Shown here one piece after another: positions 35,801 through 45,835 of a stretch of DNA of 64,000 nucleotides. Each line of letters starts with the position of its first letter. Within the stretch, counting starts at the first letter, position 1. The DNA lies in NCBI RefSeq assembly GCF_022682495.2, contig NC_071391.1, positions 83,306,154-83,370,153 on the forward strand, given 5' to 3'. The DNA is from Desmodus rotundus (lineage: Eukaryota > Chordata > Mammalia > Chiroptera > Phyllostomidae). Below the pieces are notes generated by a model. It did not search any database. It was not told the DNA's origin and saw nothing but the letters and a program-made list of their open reading frames with translations. Made by a program: the position numbers and the translations under genes.

Positions 35801-36649
35801 ATCCTCACAGACACATCCCCTAAAGCAAGGGACATAAAGGAAAGAATAAACAAATGGGACCTCATCAAAATAAAAAGCCTCTGCATGGCTAAAGAAAACA
35901 GCACCAAATTACAAAGAGAACCAACAATATGTGAAAGCATATTTGCCAACGATACCTCAGACAAGGGCCTGATCTCCAAAATATATAAAGAACTCACACG
36001 ACTCCACTCCAGGAAGACAAACAACCCAATTAAAAAATGGGCAAAGGACTTGAACAGACACTTCTCCAAGGAAGACATACAGAAGGCCCAGAGACATATG
36101 AAAAGATTCTCAGCATCACTAGCCATCAGAGAGATGCAAATTAAAACCACAATGAGGTATCATCTCACACCAGTCAGAATGGCCAACATAAACAAATCCA
36201 CAAACAAATGTTGGAGAGGATGTGGAGAAAAGGGAACCCTCGTGCACTGTTGGTGGGAATGCAGACTGGTGAGGCCACTGTGGAAAACAATATGGAATTT
36301 CCTCAGAAAACTAAAAATGGAACTGCCCTTTGACCCAGTAATTCCGCTGCTGGGATTATACCCTAAGAACACTGAAACACCAATCCAAAAGAATCTGTGC
36401 ACCCCAATGTTCATAGCAGCACAATTTACAATAGCCAAGTACTGGAAGCAACCTAAGTGCCCATCAGCAAACGAGTGGATCCAAAAACTATGGTATATTT
36501 ACACAATGGAATTCTACGCAGCAGAGAGAAAGAAGGAGCTTATACCCTTTGCAACAGCATGGATGAAACTGGAGAGCATTATGCTAAGTGAAATAAGCCA
36601 GGAAGTGAGGGACAAATACCATATGATCTCACCTTTAACTGGAACATAA
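32834..36649 (+). pseudogene. ORF2: L1 ORF2 (endonuclease/reverse transcriptase), one nonsense codon
   Basis: From ATG 32834 to TAA 36647-36649 the frame is 1271 codons, close to the human 1275. It is interrupted once, by TAG at 32999-33001 (codon 56), where relatives have Trp. The downstream open part starts at Met126 (33209) and is 1146 aa. Domains: an AP-like endonuclease (1 to about 236) with Asn11 and Glu40 upstream of the stop and the GDFNTP loop and SDH after it; a reverse transcriptase with FADD at residues 697-700; and a C-terminal cysteine-rich segment with C1126, C1130, H1138, C1139 and C1143. Without read-through the endonuclease is split, so this copy should be retrotransposition-defective or endonuclease-dead. 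Everything else looks functional. Confidence 0.93.
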
Positions 36650-36914
36650 GCAATAGAAGGAAAAAGCAAACAAAATATAACCAGAGACATTGAAGTTAAG
36701 AACAATGTAACAATAGCAAGGGCGGGGGTGGGGGGTGGGGGCGGGGACAGTGGGTAGAGGGGATTACAGGAACTACTATAAAGGACACATGAACAAATCC
36801 AAGGGGGAGGGTGGAGAGGGGGGAGGGAAGTGGGTTCACCTGGGGTGGGGTGAAGGGATGGGGGAAAAGGCATACAACTGTAATTAAATAACAATAAATA
36901 AATTAAAAAAAAAA
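36650..36914 (+). other. L1 3'UTR with G-rich tract and poly(A) signal
   Basis: It holds G-runs at 36719-36746 (at least four runs of four or more G) and further G-rich segments at 36806-36865, so quadruplex formation is plausible. AATAAA at 36893-36898 precedes the genomic A-tail. Confidence 0.88.
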
Positions 36915-36928
36915 AAAACTTTTATCCC
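36915..36928 (+). repeat. Target-site duplication, right copy
   Basis: An exact copy of 30088-30101; its first As merge with the L1 poly(A) tail. Confidence 0.93.
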
Positions 36929-38562
36929 AGAACATCAGATTATACATTACATTCTTTTCCAGCACACATGGAACATTCTCAAGGATAGGCCATATTTTGG
37001 GCCACAAAACTAGCCTCAACAAATTTCAGAAGATAGAAATCATACCAAACATATTCTCTGAACACAATGCTTTGAAATTAAAAATTAACTGCAAAAGGAG
37101 GTAAAAAACCTCACAAGTCTGTGGAGATTAAACAACATAGTATTAAAAAATGACTGAGTCTAAGAATAATATAAGGTGAGATCAAAAGATATATAGAGAC
37201 AAATGAAAATGATAATATGACATATCAAAAATTCTGAGATACAGTGAAAGCAGTAATAAGAGGGAACTTTATATCATTATGGGCCTATTTCAAGAAGCGA
37301 GAAATCCCAAGTAAACAACCTAACATGATCTTAAAGGACTAGAAAAAGAAGGACAAAAACCACGCGAAAGTCAACAAAAGAAAGGAAATAATAAAAATCA
37401 GAACAGAACTGAATGAAATAGAAAATGAAGAACTACATAAAAATTAATACAACAAAGAGCTGGTTCTTTGAAAAGATTAATAAAATTGACAAACACCTGG
37501 CTACACTCACCAAGGAAAAAGGAGAAAAGTCTCATATAAATAAAATCAGAAGTAAAAGAAAAGAAGATACCACAGACATCACAGAAATACAAAGGATCAT
37601 ACTAGAATACTATGAAAGACTATATGACACCAAATTCAATAACTTAGAAGAAAAGAATAAGTTATTAGATATATATAGCCTTCCTAGACTGAATCATGAA
37701 GAATTGAAGAATCTAAATAGACTGATCAATAGTGAGGAAATTGAAACCAACAAAAACTTCCCCAAAAATAAAAGTCCAGGACCAGATGGTTTCATTAGTG
37801 ATTTATACTAATCAAAAAAGATTTGATATCTGTTCTTCATAAACTCTTCAAAAAAATTGAAAAAGAGACACTACTTCCTAATACATTTTATGAGGCCAAC
37901 ATAACACTGATAACTAAACCTGGCAAGTATAACACACACCAAAGAAACAATAGACCAATATCTCTGACAAATACAGATGCAAAAATCCTAAAAAAATACT
38001 AGCAAATCAAATACAACAATATATTTAAAAAATAATACATCACAATCAAGTAGAGTTCATTCCAAGCACACAAGGATGGTTCAATATATGCAAATCAATT
38101 AATGTAATATATCACATTAACAAAACAAATGATAAAAACCATATGTTCTTATCAATAGATGCAGAAAAAGGCATTTGATAAGATACATCATCCATTTATG
38201 ATCAAAACACTAATTAAAATAAGCACCTCAATATAATAAAGGCCATATATGACAAGCCCTTAGCTAATATCATACTCATTGGTGAAAAACTGAAAACTTT
38301 TCCCCTAAAATCAGGAAAAGACAAGGATGTCCACTCTCACCACTCTTATTCATCATAGTACTGGAAGTCCTAGCCAGAATAATCAGACAAGAGAAAGAAA
38401 TAAAAGACATCCAAATTGGGAATGAAGAAGTAAGTGTCGCTTTTTGTAGATGACATGATTCTTTATATAGAAAACCCCAAAGACTCCACCAAAAAACTAT
38501 CAGAATAAAAAAATGCAGTAAACTTGCAGGATACAAAATCAGTGTACTAAAAAATTCCACTG

Positions 38563-38792
38563 TAGCGATTTTAAACTGATGTGTCACAGAAATTTTTTAA
38601 ATATGCAATATCTGACTAACCTCCTTTTCCTTAAAAATGACAACCAACACAATAGTTGTCCATTGTGAATGAATCAAAATTATACCTATTTTTTGTTAGA
38701 TCTGCAAAAAATATATTTTCTGGTGTGCCACAGAATTTTAGTAATTAGTTTATGTGTGCCATGAGGTGAAATAAGTTGAAAATCACTGCTAT
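38563..38792. mobile_element. hAT-like non-autonomous element inside the older L1
   Basis: The left end 'tagcgattttaaac' and the reverse complement of the right end 'tagcagtgattttcaac' form imperfect inverted termini. The interior has 'tgtgccatgaggtgaa' and 'ctggtgtgccacagaat'. L1 sequence is in register on both sides. No clean 8-bp duplication is seen. Confidence 0.6.
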
Positions 38793-38866
38793 ATACTAAC
38801 AATAAAATTTCATAAAAAGAAATGAAATAAACAATTCCTTCTATAATTGCAATAAAATATGGAAAC

Positions 38867-39060
38867 AAGAAACAGACTGACAGTGACCAGAGAGGAGGGG
38901 GGCCGGGGAGAAGGGGAGAAAGAAGTGGAAGTGTCTAGTCAAGGAATAGGTATAAAGGACCCATGAGCATGAATAACAGATTGGGGATTGACTGTGGGAG
39001 TGGGGGGAGGGCGGGACAGAGCAACAGGAGAAAAATTGGGACAACTGTAATAGGAAAAAA
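38867..39060 (+). mobile_element. 5'-truncated HAL1/L1 3' end
   Basis: 'agaaacagactgacagtgaccagagagg', a G-rich run and 'aaaaattgggacaactgtaatag' followed by an A-rich tail resemble the HAL1 3'UTR at 14220-14530. It is inserted into the older L1 ORF2 just before 'aaatacctaggaatgaac'. Confidence 0.65.
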
Positions 39061-40857
39061 AGAAAAAGAAGTGGAAAAAAATACCTAGGAATGAACTTAA
39101 CAAAAGACATGAAGGGCTTATATAGTGAAGACTACAAAGTATTATTAAAAGAGATTGAAAAAAGACACAATGAAATGGAAAGACATTCCATGTTCATGAA
39201 TTGGAAGAATCAGCATAGTTAAAATGTCCATATTATCCAAAGCAATATACAGATTTATTGCAATCCCCATCGAAATCCCAAAGATATTTTTTAAAGAAAT
39301 AGAACAAAAAAATCATCAGATTTGTATGGAAACACAAACGACTCTGAATAGCCAAAGCAATTTTCAGTAAAACAAACAAACAGAAAACAAACAAGCAAAC
39401 AAAAAAAACGAAGCTAGAGGTATCACACTATCTGACTTCAAAGTGAGCAAAGATAATCAAAACAGCATGGCACAAGCAGAAAAACAGGCACACAGACCAA
39501 TGGAACAGAATTGAGAGCCCAGAAAGGAAACCACATGTATATGGACAAATAACTTTTAACAAAGGAGCCAAAAGCATATAATGGAGAAAAGAAAGCCTCT
39601 TTAACAAATGGTGGTGGAAAAATTGGAAAGCCACATGCAAAAGAATAAAACTAGACTACAGTTTGTCCCCATGTATAAAAATTAATTCAAAATGGGTCTA
39701 AATGCTAAATATAAGATCTGAAACAGTAAACTACATAGAATACATAGGTACTAAACTCATGGACCTTGGTCTTAGTGAAGATTTTATGAATTTGACCCCA
39801 AAGGCAAGGGAAGTAAAGGCAAAAATAAATAGATGGGACTATATCAAACTAAAAAGCTTCTGCACAGCAAAGAAACTGCCAACAAAACAAAAAGATAACC
39901 AACTAAATGGGAGAAGATATTTGCAAATAACAGCTCTGATAAGGGATTAATATTCAAAGTATGTAAAGAACTCATACAACTCAACACCAAGAAAACAAGC
40001 AATCATATTAAAAAATGTGCAGAGGATCTGAACAGACACTTCTTCCAAGAAGACATACAAATGGCCAACAGATACATGAAAAGATGCTTAACTTCATTAG
40101 CCATTCAGGAAATGAAAATCAAAACTACCATGAGATACAACCCCACATTTGTTAGAATGGCTATATTATAAACAAGAAAAGTAGTAACAAATGTTGAAGA
40201 GGTTGTGGAGAAAAAGGAACCCTCATTCACTGCTGGTAGGAATGTAAACTGGTACAACCACTATGGAAAATGATATGGAGTTTCCTAAAAAAAAAATTAA
40301 GAATAAAATTACCATACGACCCAGCAATTCCTCTCTTGCATCTACAAAAAAAATTGAAAACATTTATTTGCATTTATTTATAGGTTCATTGCAGCATTAT
40401 TTATGTGGACAAAGTATCCTTTGATAGATGATTGGATAAAGATGTGGTACATATATATAAGGGAATACTACTCAGCCATAAGAAACAATGAAATACTGCC
40501 ATTTGTGACAATATGCATGGACCTTGAGAATATTATGCTAAGTGAAATAAGTCAGTCAGAACAAGGTAAGAACCATATGATTCCACTCATATGTGGAGTA
40601 CAAAAGTGAAACTCAGAGACACAGGTAGCAATATGATGGTTACCAAAGGGACGGGGAGGGGGGAGTAGTAAAGGGTAAATAAAGAGGGCCAAAAATATGG
40701 TGATGGAAGATGATTTGACTTTGGGTGGGGGCACATCTTGCAATGCACAGATCATGTATTATGGAAATGTACACTGAAACCTATATAATCTTATCGACCA
40801 ATGTCACCCCAATAAATTTAATTAAAAATAAAAACAATACTTTCAAAAAGGCCAAAA

Positions 40858-41297
40858 ATATATGTTGAAGTCTTCACCCCAGTACCTCAGAATGTGACCT
40901 TATTTGGAAATCAGGCCATTACAATATAATTAGTTAAGATGAAGTTATACTGGAATAGAGTGGGTGTCCTTAATCCAATATGACTGGTGTCATTATAAAT
41001 AGAAGAGAGAGAGACATAGGGAGGAGAATGCCATGTGAAGACACAGACAGAGAGGGAGGAAGATGGTCAAGTAAAGATGGAGGCAGAGATTAGAGTTACA
41101 CCACCACCAGCCAAGGAATGCCTGGGACTACTGGAAACTAAAAGAGATGAAGATGGATTCTACCCTAGAGGCATTGGAGGGAGCATGGCCCTGCTAACAC
41201 CTTGATTTCAGAGTTCTAGACTCGAGAACTGTAAGACAATAAATTTCTGTTTTTGAAGTCACACAGTTTGTCAGAGCTGCTCTGGGAAACCAACACA
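40858..41297 (+). mobile_element. MaLR (MLT1/MST-type) solo LTR
   Basis: Strong sense match to the MaLR LTR: 'tatgttgaagtcttcaccccagtacctcagaatgtgaccttatttgg', 'ccaatatgactggtgtcattataaa', 'gccatgtgaagacacagac', 'agaactgtaagacaataaatttctg', ending at CCAACACA. Poly(A) signal at 41238-41243. No internal part. Confidence 0.85.
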
Positions 41298-41335
41298 GCC
41301 ACCTTCAAAGAAGGGATGACTCCACAGTGATAAAG

Positions 41336-41455
41336 TCATTCTTTCACTCACAAAGTACATATTGAGCTTCTATATGCAGGGGACTCTGCAGTAAACAAAA
41401 CAGACTAAAATCTCTGTCCTCAGGGAGTTTCCAGTATAATTAGTTAAGTATAGAC
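41336..41455 (-). mobile_element. L2 3'-end fragment
   Basis: 'cattctttcactcacaaagtacatattgagcttct', 'cagtaaacaaaacagac' and 'ctgtcctcagggagtttcc' match antisense L2. Confidence 0.55.
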
Positions 41456-41457
41456 AT

Positions 41458-42065
41458 TAGTTTTTTTTAATTTAATTAAATTTACTAGGGTAACATTGGT
41501 TAATAACATAAAGTTTCAAGTGTACAGTTCTACAACATATCATCTGTACACTCGTACTGCATTGTGTGCTCACCACACAAAGTCTAGTCTCCTTCTGTCA
41601 CCATATATTTAACTCCTGCATCCTCTTTGTCTCTCTCCATCCCTCTGTCCCTTTGGTAACCACCACACTGTTGTCTGTGTCTATGAGTTTCAGATTTATA
41701 TTCCACATATGAGTGAAATCATATGATTCTTGACCTTTTCTGTCTGACTTATTTCATTTAGCAGGATACTCTCAAGATCCATACAGGTTGTCACAAGTGG
41801 CAATATTTCATGTTTTCTTATAGCTGAATAGGATTCCATTGTATAGTTCCACATCTTTATATAATCCTCTATTGAAGGGAACTTAGGTTGCTTCTATGTC
41901 TTGACTATTGTAAATAATACCTCAGTGGACATAGGGGTGCATATATCTTTATGAATAACTGTTTTCAATTTTTTCAGGTAGATACCCAGAAGACAAATTG
42001 CTGGGTTATATGGTAGTTTTATTCTTAATTATTGAGAAACCTCCACACTGTTTTCCAGAGGCTTT
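41458..42065 (-). mobile_element. L1 3' part, minus strand
   Basis: A T-rich start, then 'ctagggtaacattggttaataacataaagtttcaagtgtacag', and the antisense ORF2 C-terminal region ('tgacttatttcatttagcaggatactctcaagatccat', 'ggattccattgtatagttccac', 'cttaggttgcttctatgtcttgactattgtaaataat'). A 5'-truncated old L1. Confidence 0.8.
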
Positions 42066-42775
42066 TTACATTCCCTGGAGATTTTAGTTTGAAACACAGA
42101 TTCTAACATTTATATTGAGAGTTCTAAGAATAACAAAAATATATATACCATTGGTGTAAGACTAGACAAATAAATAAATGGAACTTAATGGAAAATCAGA
42201 AACGAACTCATGTATATATGGGAACTTGACATATAATAGATGTGAGGATTATTAATAAATAAGGAATAAGTGAATAACTTTGTAAGTGAATTTGACACAA
42301 TTGACTATACCTGATAAAAGCCATGTGTATAACCTAAAAATATATAATTTAAAGCCATTGGGGAAAAATATGGTAGATTGTTTACAGAACCTTGCATGAG
42401 GTGGGATTTTCTTAATAGACACAGAGATAGAAATTTTTTTAAGGACAGATAAATTTGACTATGACATTTAAAACTTCTCTATGCCAAAGACATTACAAAA
42501 ATTAAAAATACAAACAGGGAAAAACTATTAAAACACATAAAATAGAGGGGTGGCATCCAACATATATAAAAATTTTTACAAATTAATAATAAGATAACCC
42601 ATAATTGAAGAACTGGAATATACAATTTACAGAAGAAATATCAATATATGAATTGACCCTAAGGTCAATAGTAACTAGGGAAATTGAAATTTAAAAAGAC
42701 ACTATACCACTCATCAGATTAGGAAAATTTTAAAGTATGATGGATAATATTGATGTTAAACATTGGGGGTAAGTA
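42066..42775 (+). mobile_element. Old L1 ORF2 C-terminal remnant
   Basis: 'atggaaaatcagaaacgaactcatgtatatatggg', 'aacttctctatgccaaagacattac' and 'gtagattgtttac' follow the ORF2 3' third in sense order. Heavily degraded. Confidence 0.6.
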
Positions 42776-42782
42776 TTGTGTA

Positions 42783-43135
42783 TTAGTTTTCTTTTATTGC
42801 CATAACAAATTACTACAGATTTAGTGATTTATAACAACCCAAATTTATTATCCTACAGTTCTAGAGGGCAAACGTCCAATATGTGTCTCACTGGGCTAAA
42901 ATTAATGCATTAGAAGTTCTAGGGGAGGTAGTTTTTGTGCATTTTCCAGCTCCTGAAGGCTCTCTCTGGTCCTGGCATTTCAGAACTAGCAACAGAGTGT
43001 CAACTTTTTCTCATGCCGACATTTCTTTCTGACTACAGCCAGGAAAGATTCTCTGCTTTTAAGAATTCACGTCATTAGTTTAGGCCCACCTGCATAATTC
43101 AGGATATCTCCCCATCTCAAAGTGTTAGCCAATTA
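42783..43135 (-). mobile_element. MaLR-like LTR, minus orientation
   Basis: 'tgtattagttttcttttattgccataacaaattactacagatttagtgatttataacaacccaaatttatt' is the classic antisense start of the MST/MLT1-type repeat. 'ttcacgtcattagtttaggcccacctgcataa' lies downstream. Confidence 0.65.
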
Positions 43136-43324
43136 GCAACCTTAATTGCATCTGCTGACTTATTTTAGTGTCACTGTAGTATGTGTATGCGCATGTGTGT
43201 GCACCATACCTATTGCCTCAAGTTTTCTTGTACTCTTTTGTCAGGCCCTTCTCTCACCCCTCCCACTCCTGCCTCCTACTCCTGCCTCTCCCCTCTCTGG
43301 ACACCCATGGGCTTACTTTCAGAT

Positions 43325-44035
43325 AGTATAGCTTAGTCTGCATTTTCTAGAATTTTATATTAATGAAATCATACAGTATGTAATCTTTTTTAACTTCTTT
43401 CACAGAGAATTATTTTGTGATTCATCATGTTGTGTGAGGCAATAGCTCATTCTTTTCTAGTACTGTGTAGTTTCCTATAGAACATCACAGTTTGGTTATG
43501 CATTCTTATGTGGATGGGCACTAGGGTTGTTTCCATTTTGGCAGCCATTACAAATAAAGTTTATGTAATCACTAGTATGCAAGTCTTTGTATGGCCTTAA
43601 GCTTTCATTTCTCTTGGGTAAATACTTAGCACCGAAATGACTGGATCATATGTGGATATACAGTTAACTTTATAAGGAATTTTTAGTTTTCCAAAGTAAT
43701 TGTATGATTTTACATTTGTAACAGTGGCATACGAGAATTCCAGTTTCTTCATATTTTCCCAAACACTAGGCATACATGGTATGGTCACTCTTTTTAGCCA
43801 TTCAAATAGATGTGTACCTCATTGTAGTTTTAATTTGCATTTTCTTAATGACTAATAATGTTGACTTGAGTTCTTTTAAGTCTGTTAAAACTCGTTCCAT
43901 GGTCCAGAATATAGTCTGTTTTGGTAAATGTTCCATGTACACTTGAAAGGAGGATGTATTCTGGTTTTATTGACTGGAGTGTTCTATAAATCTTGGAGTG
44001 AGTTGAGGTGTTTGACAGTATTGTTTAACCTTTTT
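43325..44035 (-). mobile_element. Old L1, minus strand, piece 1
   Basis: Antisense ORF2: 'tttatattaatgaaatcatacagtatg', 'tatgtggatgggcactagggttgtttccat', 'caaataaagtttatg', 'ttctcttgggtaaatacttagc', then 'ccatgtacacttgaaaggaggatgtattctgg'. It breaks at 44036-44052 for the twin-primed L1 and resumes at 44995. Confidence 0.78.
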
Positions 44036-44052
44036 AGATCCTTATAGATTTT
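44036..44052. repeat. Target-site duplication, left copy
   Basis: agatccttatagatttt, repeated exactly at 44978-44994. Confidence 0.92.
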
Positions 44053-44977
44053 TTTTAATTTTAATTTTTTATTGTTATTCAATTACAGTTGTGTGCCTTT
44101 TCTCCCCATCCCTCCACCCCACCCCAGCTGAACCCCCCTCCCTCCCCCACCTCCACCCTCCCCCTTGATTTTGTCCATGTATCCTTTATAGTAGTTCCTG
44201 TAATCCCCTCTCCTCACTGTCCCCTCCCCACTCCCCACTGCCCATTGTTAGATTGTTCTTAACTTCAATGTCTCTGGTTATATTTTGTTTCCTTTTTTCT
44301 TCTATTTATTATGTTCCAGTTAAAGGTGAGATCATATGGTATTTGTCCCTCACCGTCTGGCTTATTTCACTTAACATAATGCTCTCCAGTTCAATCCATG
44401 CTGTTGCAAAGGGTATAACCTCCTTCTTTCTCTCTGCTGCATAGAATTCCATTGTGTAAATATACCATAGTTTTTGGATCCACTCATTTGCAGATGGGCA
44501 CTTAGGTTGCTTCCAGTACTTGGCCATTGTAAATTGTGCTGCTATGAATATTGGGGTGCACAGGTTCTTTTGGATTGGTGTTTCGGGGTTCTTAGGGTAT
44601 AATTCCAGCACACGACTCCACTCCAGGAAGACAAACAACCCAATTAAAAAATGGGCAAAGGACTTGAACAGACACTTCTCCAAGGAAGATACAGAGGGCC
44701 CAGAGACATATGAAAAGATGCTCAGCATCACTAGCCATCAGAGAGATGCAAATTAAAACCACGATGAGGTACCATCTCACACCAGTCAGAGTGGCCAACA
44801 TAAACAAATCCACAAACAAATGTTGGAGAGGATTTGGAGAGAAGGGAGCCCTAGTGCACTGTTGGTGGGAATGCAGACTGGTGAGGCCACTGTGGAAAAC
44901 AGTATGGAATTTCCTCAGAAAACTAAAAATGGAACTGCCCTTTGACCCAGCAATTCCGCTGCTGGGATTATACCCTA
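44053..44977 (-). mobile_element. 5'-inverted (twin-primed) L1 insertion
   Basis: 44053-44610 is the 3' end of an L1 in minus orientation: tail, C-rich antisense of the G-rich 3'UTR, and the ORF2 end. 44611-44977 is ORF2 sequence from just upstream, but in plus orientation, matching about 35998-36366 of the intact L1. The two parts share about 20 bp at the breakpoint region (the 'ctgggattataccctaaga' segment occurs in both). A perfect 17-bp target duplication encloses the pair. It is the same family as the 30 kb copy, differing by a few percent by eye. Confidence 0.9.
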
Positions 44978-44994
44978 AGATCCTTATAGATTTT
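44978..44994. repeat. Target-site duplication, right copy
   Basis: Exact copy of 44036-44052. Its first bases also match the L1 end, so the true boundary may shift by a few bases. Confidence 0.9.
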
Positions 44995-45835
44995 ATGTTG
45001 AAAAGGGTATTGAGATTTCCCTTTATAATTATAGATTTGCCTGCAATTCTTTCAATTTTTGTTTCATGTATTGTAAAGTTCTCTTACTAGGTACATGCTT
45101 ACATATTAAAATAATGTCCTCTATATGAATTGACCAATTTATAATTATAAAATGAACTTTTTATGAATCCCTGTTAATATGCTTTGCAGTGAGGTCTACT
45201 TTGATATCAATATAACTATTCCATTTCTCTTTTCATTAGCGTTCACATATATTTTCCATGAAATAAAAATGAATAAATAGTAGGTTGTTTATAACTTATT
45301 TTTCTTGTTATATTTAAAGCCAGTTTCTAGCAGGCAGCATATTGCTAAGCCTTGTGTTTTTATTCAATCTGATTATTTCTGCCTTTTAATTTGAGTTTTT
45401 AGATCTTTATTTAATGTGATTATTGATATAGTTAGGTTTAAATCTATCATTTTGCTATTTGTTTTTTATTTATCCCATCTGTGTCTTTCCTTTTCTTCTT
45501 TTAAAGCCTTGTGGTTTCACTGAGTATTTTTAAATTATTCCATCTCCTGTCTTTTATTGGCTTTTTATCTATAACTATTTTTGTTATTATAGTGGTTGCT
45601 TTAGGGTTTATAGTACACACTTTTAACTTACTTTAGTATACCTTTAAGTGATAGTATACCACTGTACATATGGCATAAGAACCTTCCAATACTATATTGG
45701 AAGATGATTGGAACCATCCCCTCTCCTGAACTTTGTGCTATTTTACCTCTGTGTATGTTATAAACTGCACAGTACATTATTATCATTGTTCTTATTGTAT
45801 AAATGTCCCCTTACCTTTAAAGAAATTTTTATAAT
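44995..45835 (-). mobile_element. Old L1, minus strand, piece 2
   Basis: It continues the antisense ORF2: 'gaattgaccaatttataattataaaatgaac', 'gaggtctactttgatatcaatataac', 'cagtttctagcaggcagcatattgc', 'ccttttaatttgagtttttagatc'. No open frame. Confidence 0.75.

Larger units (their letters stand above)
30102..36914 (+). mobile_element. Full-length, near-intact young LINE-1
   Basis: A complete 6.8-kb element: 5'UTR (30102-31848), ORF1 (31849-32781), a 52-bp spacer, ORF2 (32834-36649), a 3'UTR with a G-rich tract, AATAAA at 36893-36898 and an A tail ending at 36914. A perfect 14-bp target duplication bounds it. The CpG-rich 5'UTR is not decayed, ORF1 is open, and ORF2 carries only one nonsense codon. 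All of this argues for recent insertion. It sits in the endonuclease region of an older L1 in the same orientation. Confidence 0.96.
36929..40832 (+). mobile_element. Older L1, 3' piece
   Basis: It continues ORF2 in register from the left piece: the 'ACATGGAACATTCTC' endonuclease end, the 'AAAGTCCAGGACCAGATGG' reverse transcriptase start near 37772, a TTTGTAGATGACATG catalytic region near 38443, the cysteine-rich part near 40185-40260, and a 3'UTR with 'cctgaaacctatataatc'-type sequence and an A-rich end near 40832. The frame is broken many times; the longest open piece is 128 codons. Two other elements sit inside it (38563-38792 and about 38867-39060). By divergence it belongs to an older family than the inserted copy. 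Confidence 0.87.

Noticed and set aside
34351..36438. Minus-strand open frames across L1 ORF2
   Set aside because: Shadows of ORF2; the sense frame carries the conserved motifs.
44309..44731. 140-codon minus-strand frame in the twin-primed L1
   Set aside because: It runs across the inversion junction, so it fuses antisense and sense L1 sequence and is not a gene.
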